DNA from: Acidobacteriota bacterium
GTDB lineage: Bacteria; Acidobacteriota; Vicinamibacteria; Vicinamibacterales; CAVVIG01
Length of the DNA stretch: 9,879 nt
Reading direction: 5' to 3'
NCBI GenBank assembly: GCA_003222555.1
Contig: QHWL01000046.1
Coordinates: 1 to 9,879 of the forward strand
The first letter of the stretch is position 1, and every line of letters starts with the position of its first letter. The notes beneath the pieces are model-generated. The model ran no database searches and was not told where the DNA came from. It saw nothing but the letters and a program-made list of their open reading frames with translations. Below, piece by piece: positions 1 to 6,929 of this stretch. The position numbers and the translations under genes were made by a program.

Positions 1-551
1 CAGACGACGAAGTTGGGGCGCTCCTCGAGCGGGATGCTCGCGAGCAATCGGCCGTCTGGTTTCAGCACGCGTGAAATCTCAGCGAGTCCGTCGGTGAAGT
101 CCGGCGGAAACAGATGCTCGAGTGTCTCGGTGCAAATCACCAGGTCGCACGATGCAGTGTCGAGGCCCGTCCTGGCGATCGATCCCGCCTGGAAGGTGAA
201 TGTCGAATCGCCAGCGAACTTCCCCCGCAGGGCGGCAAGCGAGGGCTCCGACAGGTCGACACCAATCAGCCGGCGCCCGATGTTCTTCCTCCGCAGCAGC
301 GACAGCACGGTGCCCGATCCGCAGCCGATGTCGGCAATGGTCGCCACGCCGCCCAGATGCGGCGCCGCTTCTGCGAGCAGCGTTTCGTAGTAGTCCGCGG
401 GATAGTACTGACTTCTCAGGATACGGTTGTTCGCCCAGATCGACCACAGGCGCGAGATTGTTTCAGGCGTCCAGGTATGGAAATGCGCGTCGAGCGGCAG
501 ATCCTGAGCTTCGAGGCCGCTCGAACGGAGGACGTCCTCGTAGAAATCCAT
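1..551 (-). CDS. Class I SAM-dependent methyltransferase (partial, C-terminus beyond window)
   Basis: The minus strand reads open from ATG 551-549 to the window edge (183 complete codons, no stop), so the C-terminus is missing. The fold is clear: motif I IADIGCGSGTV at residues 72-82, the acidic ribose-binding GVDLSEP at 97-103 (Asp99), the post-motif strand DLVICTETLEHLFP at 136-149, and RVLKPDGRLLASIP at 161-174. This is the Methyltransf_11/25 pattern, using S-adenosylmethionine in the cytoplasm. ATG 551 is the only ATG in this frame after an in-frame stop at 626-624, and GGAAG lies 5 nt upstream as a weak ribosome binding site. The N-terminal 60 residues (rich in W and Y) may contact the acceptor. 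Its place at the end of a glycan operon suggests methylation of a sugar or of the glycan terminus, but the substrate cannot be read from the sequence. Confidence 0.9.
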   Translation of the reverse strand, partial: MDFYEDVLRSSGLEAQDLPLDAHFHTWTPETISRLWSIWANNRILRSQYYPADYYETLLAEAAPHLGGVATIADIGCGSGTVLSLLRRKNIGRRLIGVDLSEPSLAALRGKFAGDSTFTFQAGSIARTGLDTASCDLVICTETLEHLFPPDFTDGLAEISRVLKPDGRLLASIPLEERPNFVV

Positions 552-619
552 CAGAGCTTCCGGTGCCCGACGACGACCGCAGTCGCCAGCCTGGGCCCTC
601 TGAGCCGCACCGGCGTCAT
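551..619 (-). CDS. Possible 22-codon bridging ORF between SGNH hydrolase and methyltransferase
   Basis: An ATG at 619-617 overlaps the TGA of the SGNH gene (618-616) as ATGA. It opens a 22-codon frame whose TGA (553-551) overlaps the methyltransferase ATG (551-549) as TGATG. The frame therefore fills the gap exactly and could carry ribosomes from one gene to the next. The peptide begins MTPVRLRG and ends VVVGHRKL. It is arginine-rich, with no domain I recognise. It may be a coupling leader, a chance frame in GC-rich DNA, or the original N-terminus of the methyltransferase separated by a single-base indel, since joining HRKL to MDFYEDV would read naturally. No ribosome binding site of its own is visible. 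Confidence 0.25.
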   Translation of the reverse strand: MTPVRLRGPRLATAVVVGHRKL

Positions 620-1692
620 CTGATCATCTCGAGGATGGTGGGCGTCAGCGCCGCGGCGATCCGTTCGTTGCCGGCCGCCGTCAGGTGAAGCCCGTCATAG
701 GCGAGCTGAGGGTCACGGAGATCGAGCAGCCGCCCGAGATTGACGTACCGCACATTGGAATCGGCTCTGAACTCCCGCTGGAAACTCGCCGCAAGCGCGC
801 GCTGCTGATCGACGTGCAGGTCGGACAGATACGGTTGCGTCACGACGATGACGCGCCGTCCACGCTGGCGCGCGTGACGAACCGCATCCTGCATCGCCCC
901 ACAGTACTGGCTCCAGCGTCCGCACGTGGAGTCGTACGCCGTGCTGACGTTCGGGCCGCTGTCGTTGAGGCGGCCGAATCGTTCCTCCAGCGCCAGCTCG
1001 ATGTCGGCCGTAGCCTGCAGCGCCCCCGCCGTGACACGAGTCGCGAGTCCCGGCCGAAACACGACCGCGCGGGAATCGTACGCGGCGTTCAAATCGCCGC
1101 CGTGCATCAACGACATCGCCTTCTCGCTCAGAACCAGCGGAAGAATGGGCAGGTAGCCGGTCCACCGGAATATCGGCGATTGGTGACGCCACGTCAGATA
1201 GGTCGCCGGGCTTCTCTTGCTCGCATCCTGGACCGGTCGAAGCTCGAGATCGTTGTATCCCTCGTACAGAATCAGGACGTCACAATTCAGGTAAGCGTAA
1301 TCGTCAATCGTCGCAACGAACGTCGCCGCGGAATCCCTCGGCATTCCAAGATTCACGACCGTGGCGGGGACGCGTCCCGGACGGTCGGCGTTGATCTGCC
1401 GCTCGAGCTGATAGGGCCATGCCTCGGTCCACGAGAGGCCGTAGCCAAAGACGGTGCTGCCACCGAGCGTGCCAATACGAGTCTCACCTGGCTTCTTGCG
1501 GCCGACCGATGGTCCACGATAGCCCCAGGCGTTCAAACCGAAGCTCTGGATTCGATGACGAAGGTAGATGTCCAGGACCAACAGGCAGGCGATTGTCGAG
1601 ACGGCCGCCATGAGGCACGCGATGCAGGCGAAAACGATTTTGCGCCGCCTCGATAAAACGATTGTCGGTGCGGGGCTGGAGCCGGGCGTCAT
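616..1692 (-). CDS. Membrane-anchored SGNH/GDSL-type hydrolase
   Basis: A 358-residue protein from ATG 1692-1690. A basic patch SRRRK (14-18) precedes one hydrophobic segment at about 19-40, so it is probably an inner-membrane protein with a periplasmic catalytic domain. Hallmarks of the SGNH superfamily are present in order: block I GGSTVFGYG (77-85, candidate nucleophile Ser79), block III EGYNDL (144-149, Asn147), and block V DGLHLTAAGN (333-342, Asp333 and His336). Members are esterases or acyltransferases that remove or move acyl groups, often acetyl on glycans. Here an action on the exported polysaccharide is inferred from the neighbours. The frame is open 16 codons further to a TTG at 1740-1738, which would give 374 residues. 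I prefer ATG 1692 because the TTG lacks a ribosome binding site and abuts the repeat, though ATG 1692 has no clear one either. The stop overlaps a start codon as ATGA at 619-616. Confidence 0.85.
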   Translation of the reverse strand: MTPGSSPAPTIVLSRRRKIVFACIACLMAAVSTIACLLVLDIYLRHRIQSFGLNAWGYRGPSVGRKKPGETRIGTLGGSTVFGYGLSWTEAWPYQLERQINADRPGRVPATVVNLGMPRDSAATFVATIDDYAYLNCDVLILYEGYNDLELRPVQDASKRSPATYLTWRHQSPIFRWTGYLPILPLVLSEKAMSLMHGGDLNAAYDSRAVVFRPGLATRVTAGALQATADIELALEERFGRLNDSGPNVSTAYDSTCGRWSQYCGAMQDAVRHARQRGRRVIVVTQPYLSDLHVDQQRALAASFQREFRADSNVRYVNLGRLLDLRDPQLAYDGLHLTAAGNERIAAALTPTILEMIR

Positions 1693-1740
1693 GGGTACGG
1701 TAGATGCTGCCTTAGGCCAAGAGAGATTGTGACCAAACAA

Positions 1741-1801
1741 CGTTCAACGCAGAGACCGCGGAGACCGCAGAGAAGTTCTCTGCGAGCTCTGCGTTCAAAC
1801 G
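1741..1801. repeat. Intergenic nested palindromic repeat (CGCAGAGA/CCGCGGAGA type)
   Basis: This lies in the gap between the deacetylase and SGNH genes. An inner perfect inverted repeat pairs 1766-1774 (CGCAGAGAA) with 1776-1784 (TTCTCTGCG). An outer one pairs 1746-1754 (AACGCAGAG) with 1787-1795 (CTCTGCGTT). The outer flanks CGTTC (1741-1745) and CAAACG (1796-1801) nearly pair as well. The left half also contains short direct units, GAGACCGCG followed by GAGACCGCA. Nothing about it is coding, and it is purine-rich on the plus strand, unlike the surrounding genes. No T-run follows on the minus strand, so it is not a typical intrinsic terminator. It looks like a copy of a dispersed intergenic repeat family. 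It could shape mRNA stability between the two genes. Confidence 0.75.
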
Positions 1802-1809
1802 TCGCATTT

Positions 1810-2625
1810 TCACAGGCTGAAGAGCTCTTCGGCGGACACGAAGCGCACGCCCGGTTGACGCGCGGCGAAGTCGAGGAAGGCGCGCATCACGTTCCCGAGC
1901 GCTAGGTCGAGTTCCCAGTAGTGCGTGGCAAGGCAGAAGTTCCCGCCGAACCTCTGCGCCTCCTCGAAGTGTTGCCGCAGCGCGTCAATGGTCGTGCCGG
2001 GAACGAAGCTATGACACCCGAATTCCGCGTGGCCGGCGTACCTCAGCGCGTGCGGGTAAACGAGCGAGTCGCGGCGCGTTCGCCCGGTTGCCCGCCGATA
2101 CCGCTGAATCGTCCACCAGTTCGCCGCGGTTCGCCATTCCCACGGCCGCATCGAAGGCCGGAATGACAGAAACGAGCCAAGGATGTCGAGCCTGGCGGCC
2201 GAAACGGCCGCCAGGCCGCGCTTCGACAGCGCGTTGTGCGGAGGGACGAACAGGGAGATGCGACACTCGAGAAGTGCCTCGAGGTAGGCGCGGCCGCGAA
2301 GCACGCGATCCGGCAGGTCGGGCGCGGCCTGAAACTCGTACCCGTTGGGATAATCCTGATGCGTGCAGCCGTGAAGCGCGATTGTCACCCGCTTGGTTCC
2401 AATCAATTCGCGGAGAAACGACACCAGTGCGGGATTGCGGTCGAGGGCGAACGATTCGCCAGAATGCCAGTGCTCACGCGGAATGCCTGGTTGCTCGTAG
2501 CCGATCGCAAAGGGCACGACCGCCAGGCACACCGGGATGCGGTCCCAGACATCACCGTAGACACGGTCGAGCGCCTCGGGCGTCGTGAAGTAGCTCGTGT
2601 CATCGTCGCGGATCGCGACCTTCAT
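1810..2625 (-). CDS. NodB/DUF2334-like polysaccharide deacetylase family protein
   Basis: A 271-residue protein from ATG 2625-2623, which overlaps the TGA of the glycosyltransferase gene as ATGA. The frame runs further upstream, but the family-like sequence begins at MKVAIRDDDTSYF. Metal-binding features of carbohydrate esterase family 4 folds are visible: an acidic cluster DDD at 7-9, the HxxxH motif HGCTH at 85-89, a PPH loop at 128-130 in the place of the usual RPP, His205, and THYWEL with His235 near the end. The DDD start and these histidines resemble DUF2334-type proteins more than classical chitin deacetylases. There is no signal peptide or membrane segment, so it probably acts in the cytoplasm on a sugar nucleotide or lipid-linked intermediate, removing an acyl group before export. 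The exact substrate is unknown. A GC-rich hairpin lies inside the gene at 2191-2215. Confidence 0.75.
   Translation of the reverse strand: MKVAIRDDDTSYFTTPEALDRVYGDVWDRIPVCLAVVPFAIGYEQPGIPREHWHSGESFALDRNPALVSFLRELIGTKRVTIALHGCTHQDYPNGYEFQAAPDLPDRVLRGRAYLEALLECRISLFVPPHNALSKRGLAAVSAARLDILGSFLSFRPSMRPWEWRTAANWWTIQRYRRATGRTRRDSLVYPHALRYAGHAEFGCHSFVPGTTIDALRQHFEEAQRFGGNFCLATHYWELDLALGNVMRAFLDFAARQPGVRFVSAEELFSL
2191..2215. repeat. Perfect 11-bp GC-rich inverted repeat inside the deacetylase gene
   Basis: CCTGGCGGCCG at 2191-2201 is the exact reverse complement of 2205-2215, with a 3-nt spacer (AAA on plus, UUU in the mRNA). It encodes part of an alanine-rich stretch around residues 137-145 of the deacetylase. 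The stem would be very stable in RNA. No U-tract follows on the transcribed strand, so it is not a canonical terminator. It could be a pause or degradation barrier, or a by-product of Ala/Gly/Arg codon use in GC-rich DNA. Confidence 0.5.
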
Positions 2626-3776
2626 GCCGATGCGCGATGCTCGCCCCGACGCGAGTCGATGACGCGGCGATATACATCGAGCAGCTGCAGCGCGCTGCCG
2701 CGCCATGAGAACTCAGCTGACGCCTTGAGCCGGTTGTGCGTCCCCGCCGCCCGCGCCCGGTCGGGCTGCGCGAGATACCTTTCGAGGGCGTTTGCCAGCG
2801 CCGTGGCGTTGCCCGGCGGCACGACGGCGCCGCCGATCCCTTCGGCCACGAAATCGCGCACACCCCCGACATCGGTCGCAACGACGGGCAGTCCGCTGGC
2901 CATCGCTTCGAGGACGACGTTGGGCGAATTGTCGAAGTCGGACGAGAGCGCGAACACGTCGGCGGCCCGATAGAACAACGGCAAGTCGCCCTGAGGGACC
3001 GAGCCGGCGAACGTTACGGAATCGGTCAGACCGAGCTCGGCCACCCGCGCGCGCACGGCCGCGCGCTCGGGGCCGTCGCCGACGATGAGCAATTGCGTGT
3101 CAGGAAGGCGGACGCATACCTTCGCCACCGCCTCGATCAGCAGCCGGAGGTTCTTTAGCGGTACGAGCCGCGCCACCGCGATCACCACGCGTCTGCTTTC
3201 GAGATGAAGATGCTCGCGCGCGGTCGGTCCGTCGGGACGGAATCGGGTCGCGTCGACACCTTTCGGAATGAACTCGATCGAGCGGCCGAGCTTGCCGGGC
3301 AGATGCTGCGCAGCCCACCCGTCGGCCACGAGCGCGTCCGCGTGCTGCAGATCACTGCGGTATCGGACGTTCGGCTCGCCGGGCAGGTTGATGACGACCG
3401 GTATGTCGCCCACGCGAAGACGCGCCGCCTGATGCAGCGCGTGTGCGTGCACGAGGTCGGGCTTTCGTGGGCCCGCCGCGATGCGCCGCCAGGCGGCCCG
3501 ACAGAACCACTCTTCGTCCGCATGCAGCGCGGTCATCGTCAAGCGTCCGAACCCGCGACGATGCTGATGGCGGTACACGAAGTCGCGCGCGTAGGGCGAT
3601 CGCAGCAGCGTGACAGGGAAGTCGTCGGTCCCGTAGCGCGGTCCACCCAACAGCAGCGGACGTCCCGCGATGATCTCCACGTCCACGCCGAGCGCCGTCA
3701 ACTCGCGCGCCCAGGCGAGATGACGCGTCTCGCCACCGCCTCGCATCATCGCGAGGCAGCGCACGAGCATCGTCAC
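2622..3776 (-). CDS. Glycosyltransferase family 4 (GT-B fold)
   Basis: A 384-residue GT4 enzyme transferring a sugar from a nucleotide donor to a growing lipid-linked glycan at the cytoplasmic face of the membrane. The N-terminal acceptor domain opens with MMRGGGETRHLAWAREL (10-26), the usual glycine-rich loop. Linker FIPKGVDATRFRP lies at 169-181. The C-terminal donor domain has VARLVPLKNLRLLIEAV (201-217), LLIVGDGPERAAV (229-241) and SPNVVLEAMASGLPVVATD (284-302). In the EX7E donor-binding motif the second Glu is Glu290, but the first position is Asp282. GTG 3776-3774 overlaps the TGA of the asparagine-synthase gene as GTGA and is chosen on that basis. ATG 3770, two codons later, is an equally possible start. 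The frame is open much further upstream, but that part lies inside the upstream gene and is not family-like. The gene ends in an ATGA overlap with the deacetylase. Confidence 0.88.
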   Translation of the reverse strand: MTMLVRCLAMMRGGGETRHLAWARELTALGVDVEIIAGRPLLLGGPRYGTDDFPVTLLRSPYARDFVYRHQHRRGFGRLTMTALHADEEWFCRAAWRRIAAGPRKPDLVHAHALHQAARLRVGDIPVVINLPGEPNVRYRSDLQHADALVADGWAAQHLPGKLGRSIEFIPKGVDATRFRPDGPTAREHLHLESRRVVIAVARLVPLKNLRLLIEAVAKVCVRLPDTQLLIVGDGPERAAVRARVAELGLTDSVTFAGSVPQGDLPLFYRAADVFALSSDFDNSPNVVLEAMASGLPVVATDVGGVRDFVAEGIGGAVVPPGNATALANALERYLAQPDRARAAGTHNRLKASAEFSWRGSALQLLDVYRRVIDSRRGEHRASA

Positions 3777-5653
3777 GCGCACGCGCGTTCGCGGCCTCTT
3801 GCGCAGTCGACGTGCTGCCGCGCCCACAGTTCCAGACACACGAGCGCCCAGATCCGCTTCGCGTGATCCCGGGCACCGATTTCGTGCTGACGCAGCAGAC
3901 GCGCGACCTCGCGACGGTCCGTCCAGCCCCGCTCGTCCGTGCGCCGATCGAGGAGGATCTCCCGCGCCCAGCCAATCAGCCCTTCGGAGAACCACCGGCG
4001 TAAGGGGACGCCGAAGCCCATCTTCGGCCGAGCCAGTGTCTCTGCGGGAAGCCAGCGTGCGACGAGACGCTTGAACAGCTGTTTGGTGGACGTCGCACTT
4101 CCGTGCCGCCATGACGGCTGCTGTGCGGCGAGCTCAACGACCCGGTGATCGAGCAGGGGGCAGCGCGCTTCGAGCGAATGAGCCATCGTCGCGCGATCCA
4201 CCTTGACGAGGATGTCGCCGGGCAGATAGTGCTGCTGATCCCAGCGCTGAAGGCGCGACAACAGCGGCCCGTCGCCGGCGGCCAGGCTCATGGCTGCGTC
4301 CGTTTCTGGAACCTCCGTGACCGACGCCAGCAGATGGGGCTGCGCAACCCGGCGCAGCAGGTAATCGGGAAACACGGTTCGGCGCCAGACGAACCACGCT
4401 TCGGGTCCGAGCGCCAGCGTCGTCAGCCGGCCTTTACCCCTTGCGTGTGCCGGAAGCCATCGCGCGCCGAAGCCGGCAAGCGCGCGCATGCCCCGCGTGG
4501 TGGCCGTCGTGGATCGACCGAGCGCCTGCGCGTACGGCAAGTACCCGGCAAACAGCTCGTCGCCACCGTCGCCGGTCAAACAAACCGTTACGTGAGGGCG
4601 CGCCAGCTCGGCGACAAAAAACGTCGGAATCGCCGCCGCATCGGCGAACGGCTCGTCGTAGTGGATCGCCAGGCGGTCCGCCACGCTGACGCAGTCCGGC
4701 GTCACCACCCATTCGTGGTGGTCCGCGCCGAACGCCCGCGCGGTCACTCGCGCGGCGGCCAGCTCGTCGTACTCCGAATCGCCAAACCCGATCGAAAACG
4801 TCTGCACCGGACGCGACGAGTGCCTGGCCATGAGCGCGAGTACCGCCGCCGAATCGAGGCCGCCGCTCAGGAACGCGCCCAGCGGCACGTCCGAACGCAA
4901 ACGGATCCGAACCGCCTCGTCGAGCTCCGCGCCGAGCCGTTCCAGGTACTCGTCGTCGGGAACGCCAACGTCGCTGTCGCGAGGCCACGTCCAGTAACGT
5001 TCGACGCGCGGCGCCCGACCGCGATCGAGCGTCAGCACGGCGCCGGGCGTGAGGCGGAACATCCCGTCGAAAATCGCGCCGTCGCCGGCCACGTAGCCGA
5101 ACGTGAGGAACTCGAGCAGCGCCGACTGGGCGATATCGGGAATCCGCGGCAGCGCGGCAAGGATCGCCTTCGGCTCGGATGCGAACAGGAAGCGATCGCC
5201 CGCCTGCATGTAGTACAAGGGCTTTTTGCCAACACGATCCCGCGCCAGCACCAGCCGCCCGCGCGGCGCATCCCAAATGGCGACCGCGAACATGCCGCGC
5301 ATCCGCTCGAACGCCGACTCGCCATGCTCGGCGTAGAGCGCGGCAATCACTTCGGTGTCGCATGCGGTGGCAAACGAACGCCCGCGCCGCTCGAGCTCGG
5401 TTCGAAGCTCGACGTAGTTGTAGATCTCGCCGTTCTGCACGACGGTTATGCGGCCCCCGTCGATCGAGATGGGCTGATGGCCGCCGGCGACGTCGATGAC
5501 GCTCAACCTGGCCGCGGCCAGGGCCGCGGGTCCGTCCGTCCACACGCCGGTGTCGTCGGGGCCGCGATACCGCATCGTCGCAATCATCGCCGCCAGCGTC
5601 GGGACATCCGCGGACGCGCCGCTGCCGGACACGAATCCGGCGATGCCACACAT
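3773..5653 (-). CDS. asnB: Asparagine synthase (glutamine-hydrolysing), AsnB family
   Basis: A 626-residue, apparently intact class B asparagine synthetase. The N-terminal class II glutamine amidotransferase domain starts MCGIAGF, with Cys2 as nucleophile after Met removal. It carries Arg49, RGPDD (30-34), NGEIYNY (74-80) and CDTE (98-101) for glutamine binding. The C-terminal ATP-pyrophosphatase domain has the PP-loop FLSGGLDSAAVL (261-272) and LTGDGGDELFAGY (359-371). The reaction transfers glutamine ammonia to an adenylated carboxylate. In glycan loci such paralogues can amidate an uronic acid or an amino-acid substituent rather than free aspartate, so the true acceptor here is uncertain. 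ATG 5653-5651 follows the stop of the ABC ATPase gene by 1 bp, with no clear ribosome binding site, which suggests translational coupling. Its TGA overlaps the next start as GTGA. Confidence 0.92.
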   Translation of the reverse strand: MCGIAGFVSGSGASADVPTLAAMIATMRYRGPDDTGVWTDGPAALAAARLSVIDVAGGHQPISIDGGRITVVQNGEIYNYVELRTELERRGRSFATACDTEVIAALYAEHGESAFERMRGMFAVAIWDAPRGRLVLARDRVGKKPLYYMQAGDRFLFASEPKAILAALPRIPDIAQSALLEFLTFGYVAGDGAIFDGMFRLTPGAVLTLDRGRAPRVERYWTWPRDSDVGVPDDEYLERLGAELDEAVRIRLRSDVPLGAFLSGGLDSAAVLALMARHSSRPVQTFSIGFGDSEYDELAAARVTARAFGADHHEWVVTPDCVSVADRLAIHYDEPFADAAAIPTFFVAELARPHVTVCLTGDGGDELFAGYLPYAQALGRSTTATTRGMRALAGFGARWLPAHARGKGRLTTLALGPEAWFVWRRTVFPDYLLRRVAQPHLLASVTEVPETDAAMSLAAGDGPLLSRLQRWDQQHYLPGDILVKVDRATMAHSLEARCPLLDHRVVELAAQQPSWRHGSATSTKQLFKRLVARWLPAETLARPKMGFGVPLRRWFSEGLIGWAREILLDRRTDERGWTDRREVARLLRQHEIGARDHAKRIWALVCLELWARQHVDCARGRERACA

Positions 5654-5654
5654 A

Positions 5655-6929
5655 TCAGGACAACACTCGCGCGCGATGCTCGAACCGGAACGGCAGCGTG
5701 ACGAAGCCGTCTTCCTCGTCGCCGGCGCAATCGGCCGGGCCGCCCCCCGTGACGGCGAACCGCGGACCGGCGCTGACGACGTCGTACGAGACGAGCTGGC
5801 AGGAGTCGGTGATCGTCATGCGGAGCACGTAGTGGCGTCGCCGCAGCGGGAGCGGATCGAAGATGCACTCGAGCACGCCCGGGCCCTCGACGACGGGCGG
5901 CACATCGGCGGGTGACGAGGCCGCCGTCCCCACGACGAGGCCGGTGTCGACGTCGACGATCGCCACTTGAAATACCGGCGCCGCGACAGCAACGCCTGCG
6001 TCATACGCGGCGCGCACGGTCAGCGGTCCGCCGTCGCGGACGATGGCGGTCGGCCTGCCGGAGGCGTCGACGATCTCGACGTCGGTGTAACGCAATTCGC
6101 CGGTGCCGCCGCGGTGACTCTGCAGCGCGTTCTGCTGGTTGGCGAGCGCGCGAAGGTTTACCTGCTCCATGTACTGGTCGGCGATTTCGGCGGACGGTCC
6201 GATGGCGCGCATCCGTCCCTCGTCCATCCAGATGATCCGCTCGCACAGGCGGCGCACGTTCCACATGTCGTGCGAGATGAACAGCACCGTCTTGCCGCCG
6301 GCTATCATCCGGCGCAGGCTCTCGAGCGCGCGCCGGCGAAACGCGGCGTCGCCCACCGCGAGCACTTCATCGACGAGCACGATGTCGGGGTTGCTGTGAA
6401 TCGCGACGCTGAATCCGAGCCGGGCGTACAACCCCGAGGAGTAGCGTTTCATCGGCGTATCGATCAGCCGCTCGACTTCCGCGAACTGGACGATCTCGTC
6501 GAACCGGCGATCGATGTCGCGCCGCGTCAAGCCGAACAGGCCGCCGCCCAGGTACACGTTCTCCCGTCCGGTGAGCTCGGGATGGAAGCCGGCGCCAAGC
6601 TCGATCAGCGACACGACGCGTCCCGCCACGAGGACGCGACCGCTCGTCGGCCACGTCACGCGCGAGATCAATTTCAACAGCGTCGTCTTGCCTGCACCGT
6701 TCGATCCGATGATGCCGACGCCGGCGCCCTCGGCGATGTCGAAGCTGGCCTCCCTGATGGCCCAGATGGTCGAGTCGATGCGTCCGCGAGCCGCGCTGTA
6801 GACGTCGCGCTCCCGCCCGCGCAAGCTGTCAACGGTCGACGCGATGAGATCGACGACCGTTCGCGAGCGTCCCGCGCGGTACCGCTTCGACACGCGTTCG
6901 AGACGGATAGCGGTCCCCCTAGATGACAT
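5655..6929 (-). CDS. wzt: ABC transporter ATPase for polysaccharide export, Wzt type with C-terminal glycan-binding domain
   Basis: A 424-residue ATPase that powers glycan export with the permease encoded just upstream. After an N-terminal extension common to the Wzt/TagH group (IWAIREASFDI at 55-65) come Walker A GSNGAGKTT (75-83), signature YSSGLYARLGFS (163-174), Walker B IVLVDE (183-188) with D-loop VGD (192-194), and the H-loop ISHD (His220). Residues from about 265 to 424 form an extra beta-rich region (LRYTDVEIVDASG, then VVEGPGVLECIFDPLPLRRR) matching the Wzt C-terminal domain. In characterised O-antigen systems that domain binds the modified non-reducing end of the glycan. Its presence implies a substrate-checking exporter rather than a simple TagGH-like one. 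ATG 6929-6927 lies inside the end of the permease gene, an 11-bp overlap. No ribosome binding site is obvious. Confidence 0.93.
   Translation of the reverse strand: MSSRGTAIRLERVSKRYRAGRSRTVVDLIASTVDSLRGRERDVYSAARGRIDSTIWAIREASFDIAEGAGVGIIGSNGAGKTTLLKLISRVTWPTSGRVLVAGRVVSLIELGAGFHPELTGRENVYLGGGLFGLTRRDIDRRFDEIVQFAEVERLIDTPMKRYSSGLYARLGFSVAIHSNPDIVLVDEVLAVGDAAFRRRALESLRRMIAGGKTVLFISHDMWNVRRLCERIIWMDEGRMRAIGPSAEIADQYMEQVNLRALANQQNALQSHRGGTGELRYTDVEIVDASGRPTAIVRDGGPLTVRAAYDAGVAVAAPVFQVAIVDVDTGLVVGTAASSPADVPPVVEGPGVLECIFDPLPLRRRHYVLRMTITDSCQLVSYDVVSAGPRFAVTGGGPADCAGDEEDGFVTLPFRFEHRARVLS

Noticed and set aside
685..1656. A 323-codon plus-strand open frame opposite the SGNH hydrolase
   Set aside because: Arg-rich shadow of the minus-strand gene, which has conserved SGNH blocks in order.
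1693..1809. Possible promoter for the SGNH gene in the gap
   Set aside because: Minus-strand TTGAAC and TTGGTC boxes can be found, but no convincing -10 hexamer sits at proper spacing. The repeat explains most of the gap.
5507..5522. A 16-bp perfect palindrome CCTGGCCGCGGCCAGG
   Set aside because: It lies within AsnB codons for an Ala-rich LAAARL stretch; a short palindrome of this kind is expected by chance in GC-rich coding DNA and has no site context.
4145..5701. A 518-codon open frame on the plus strand opposite the asparagine synthase gene
   Set aside because: Its product is Arg/Gln/His-rich with no domain logic. It mirrors the codon pattern of the well-supported AsnB gene, a common effect in GC-rich DNA.
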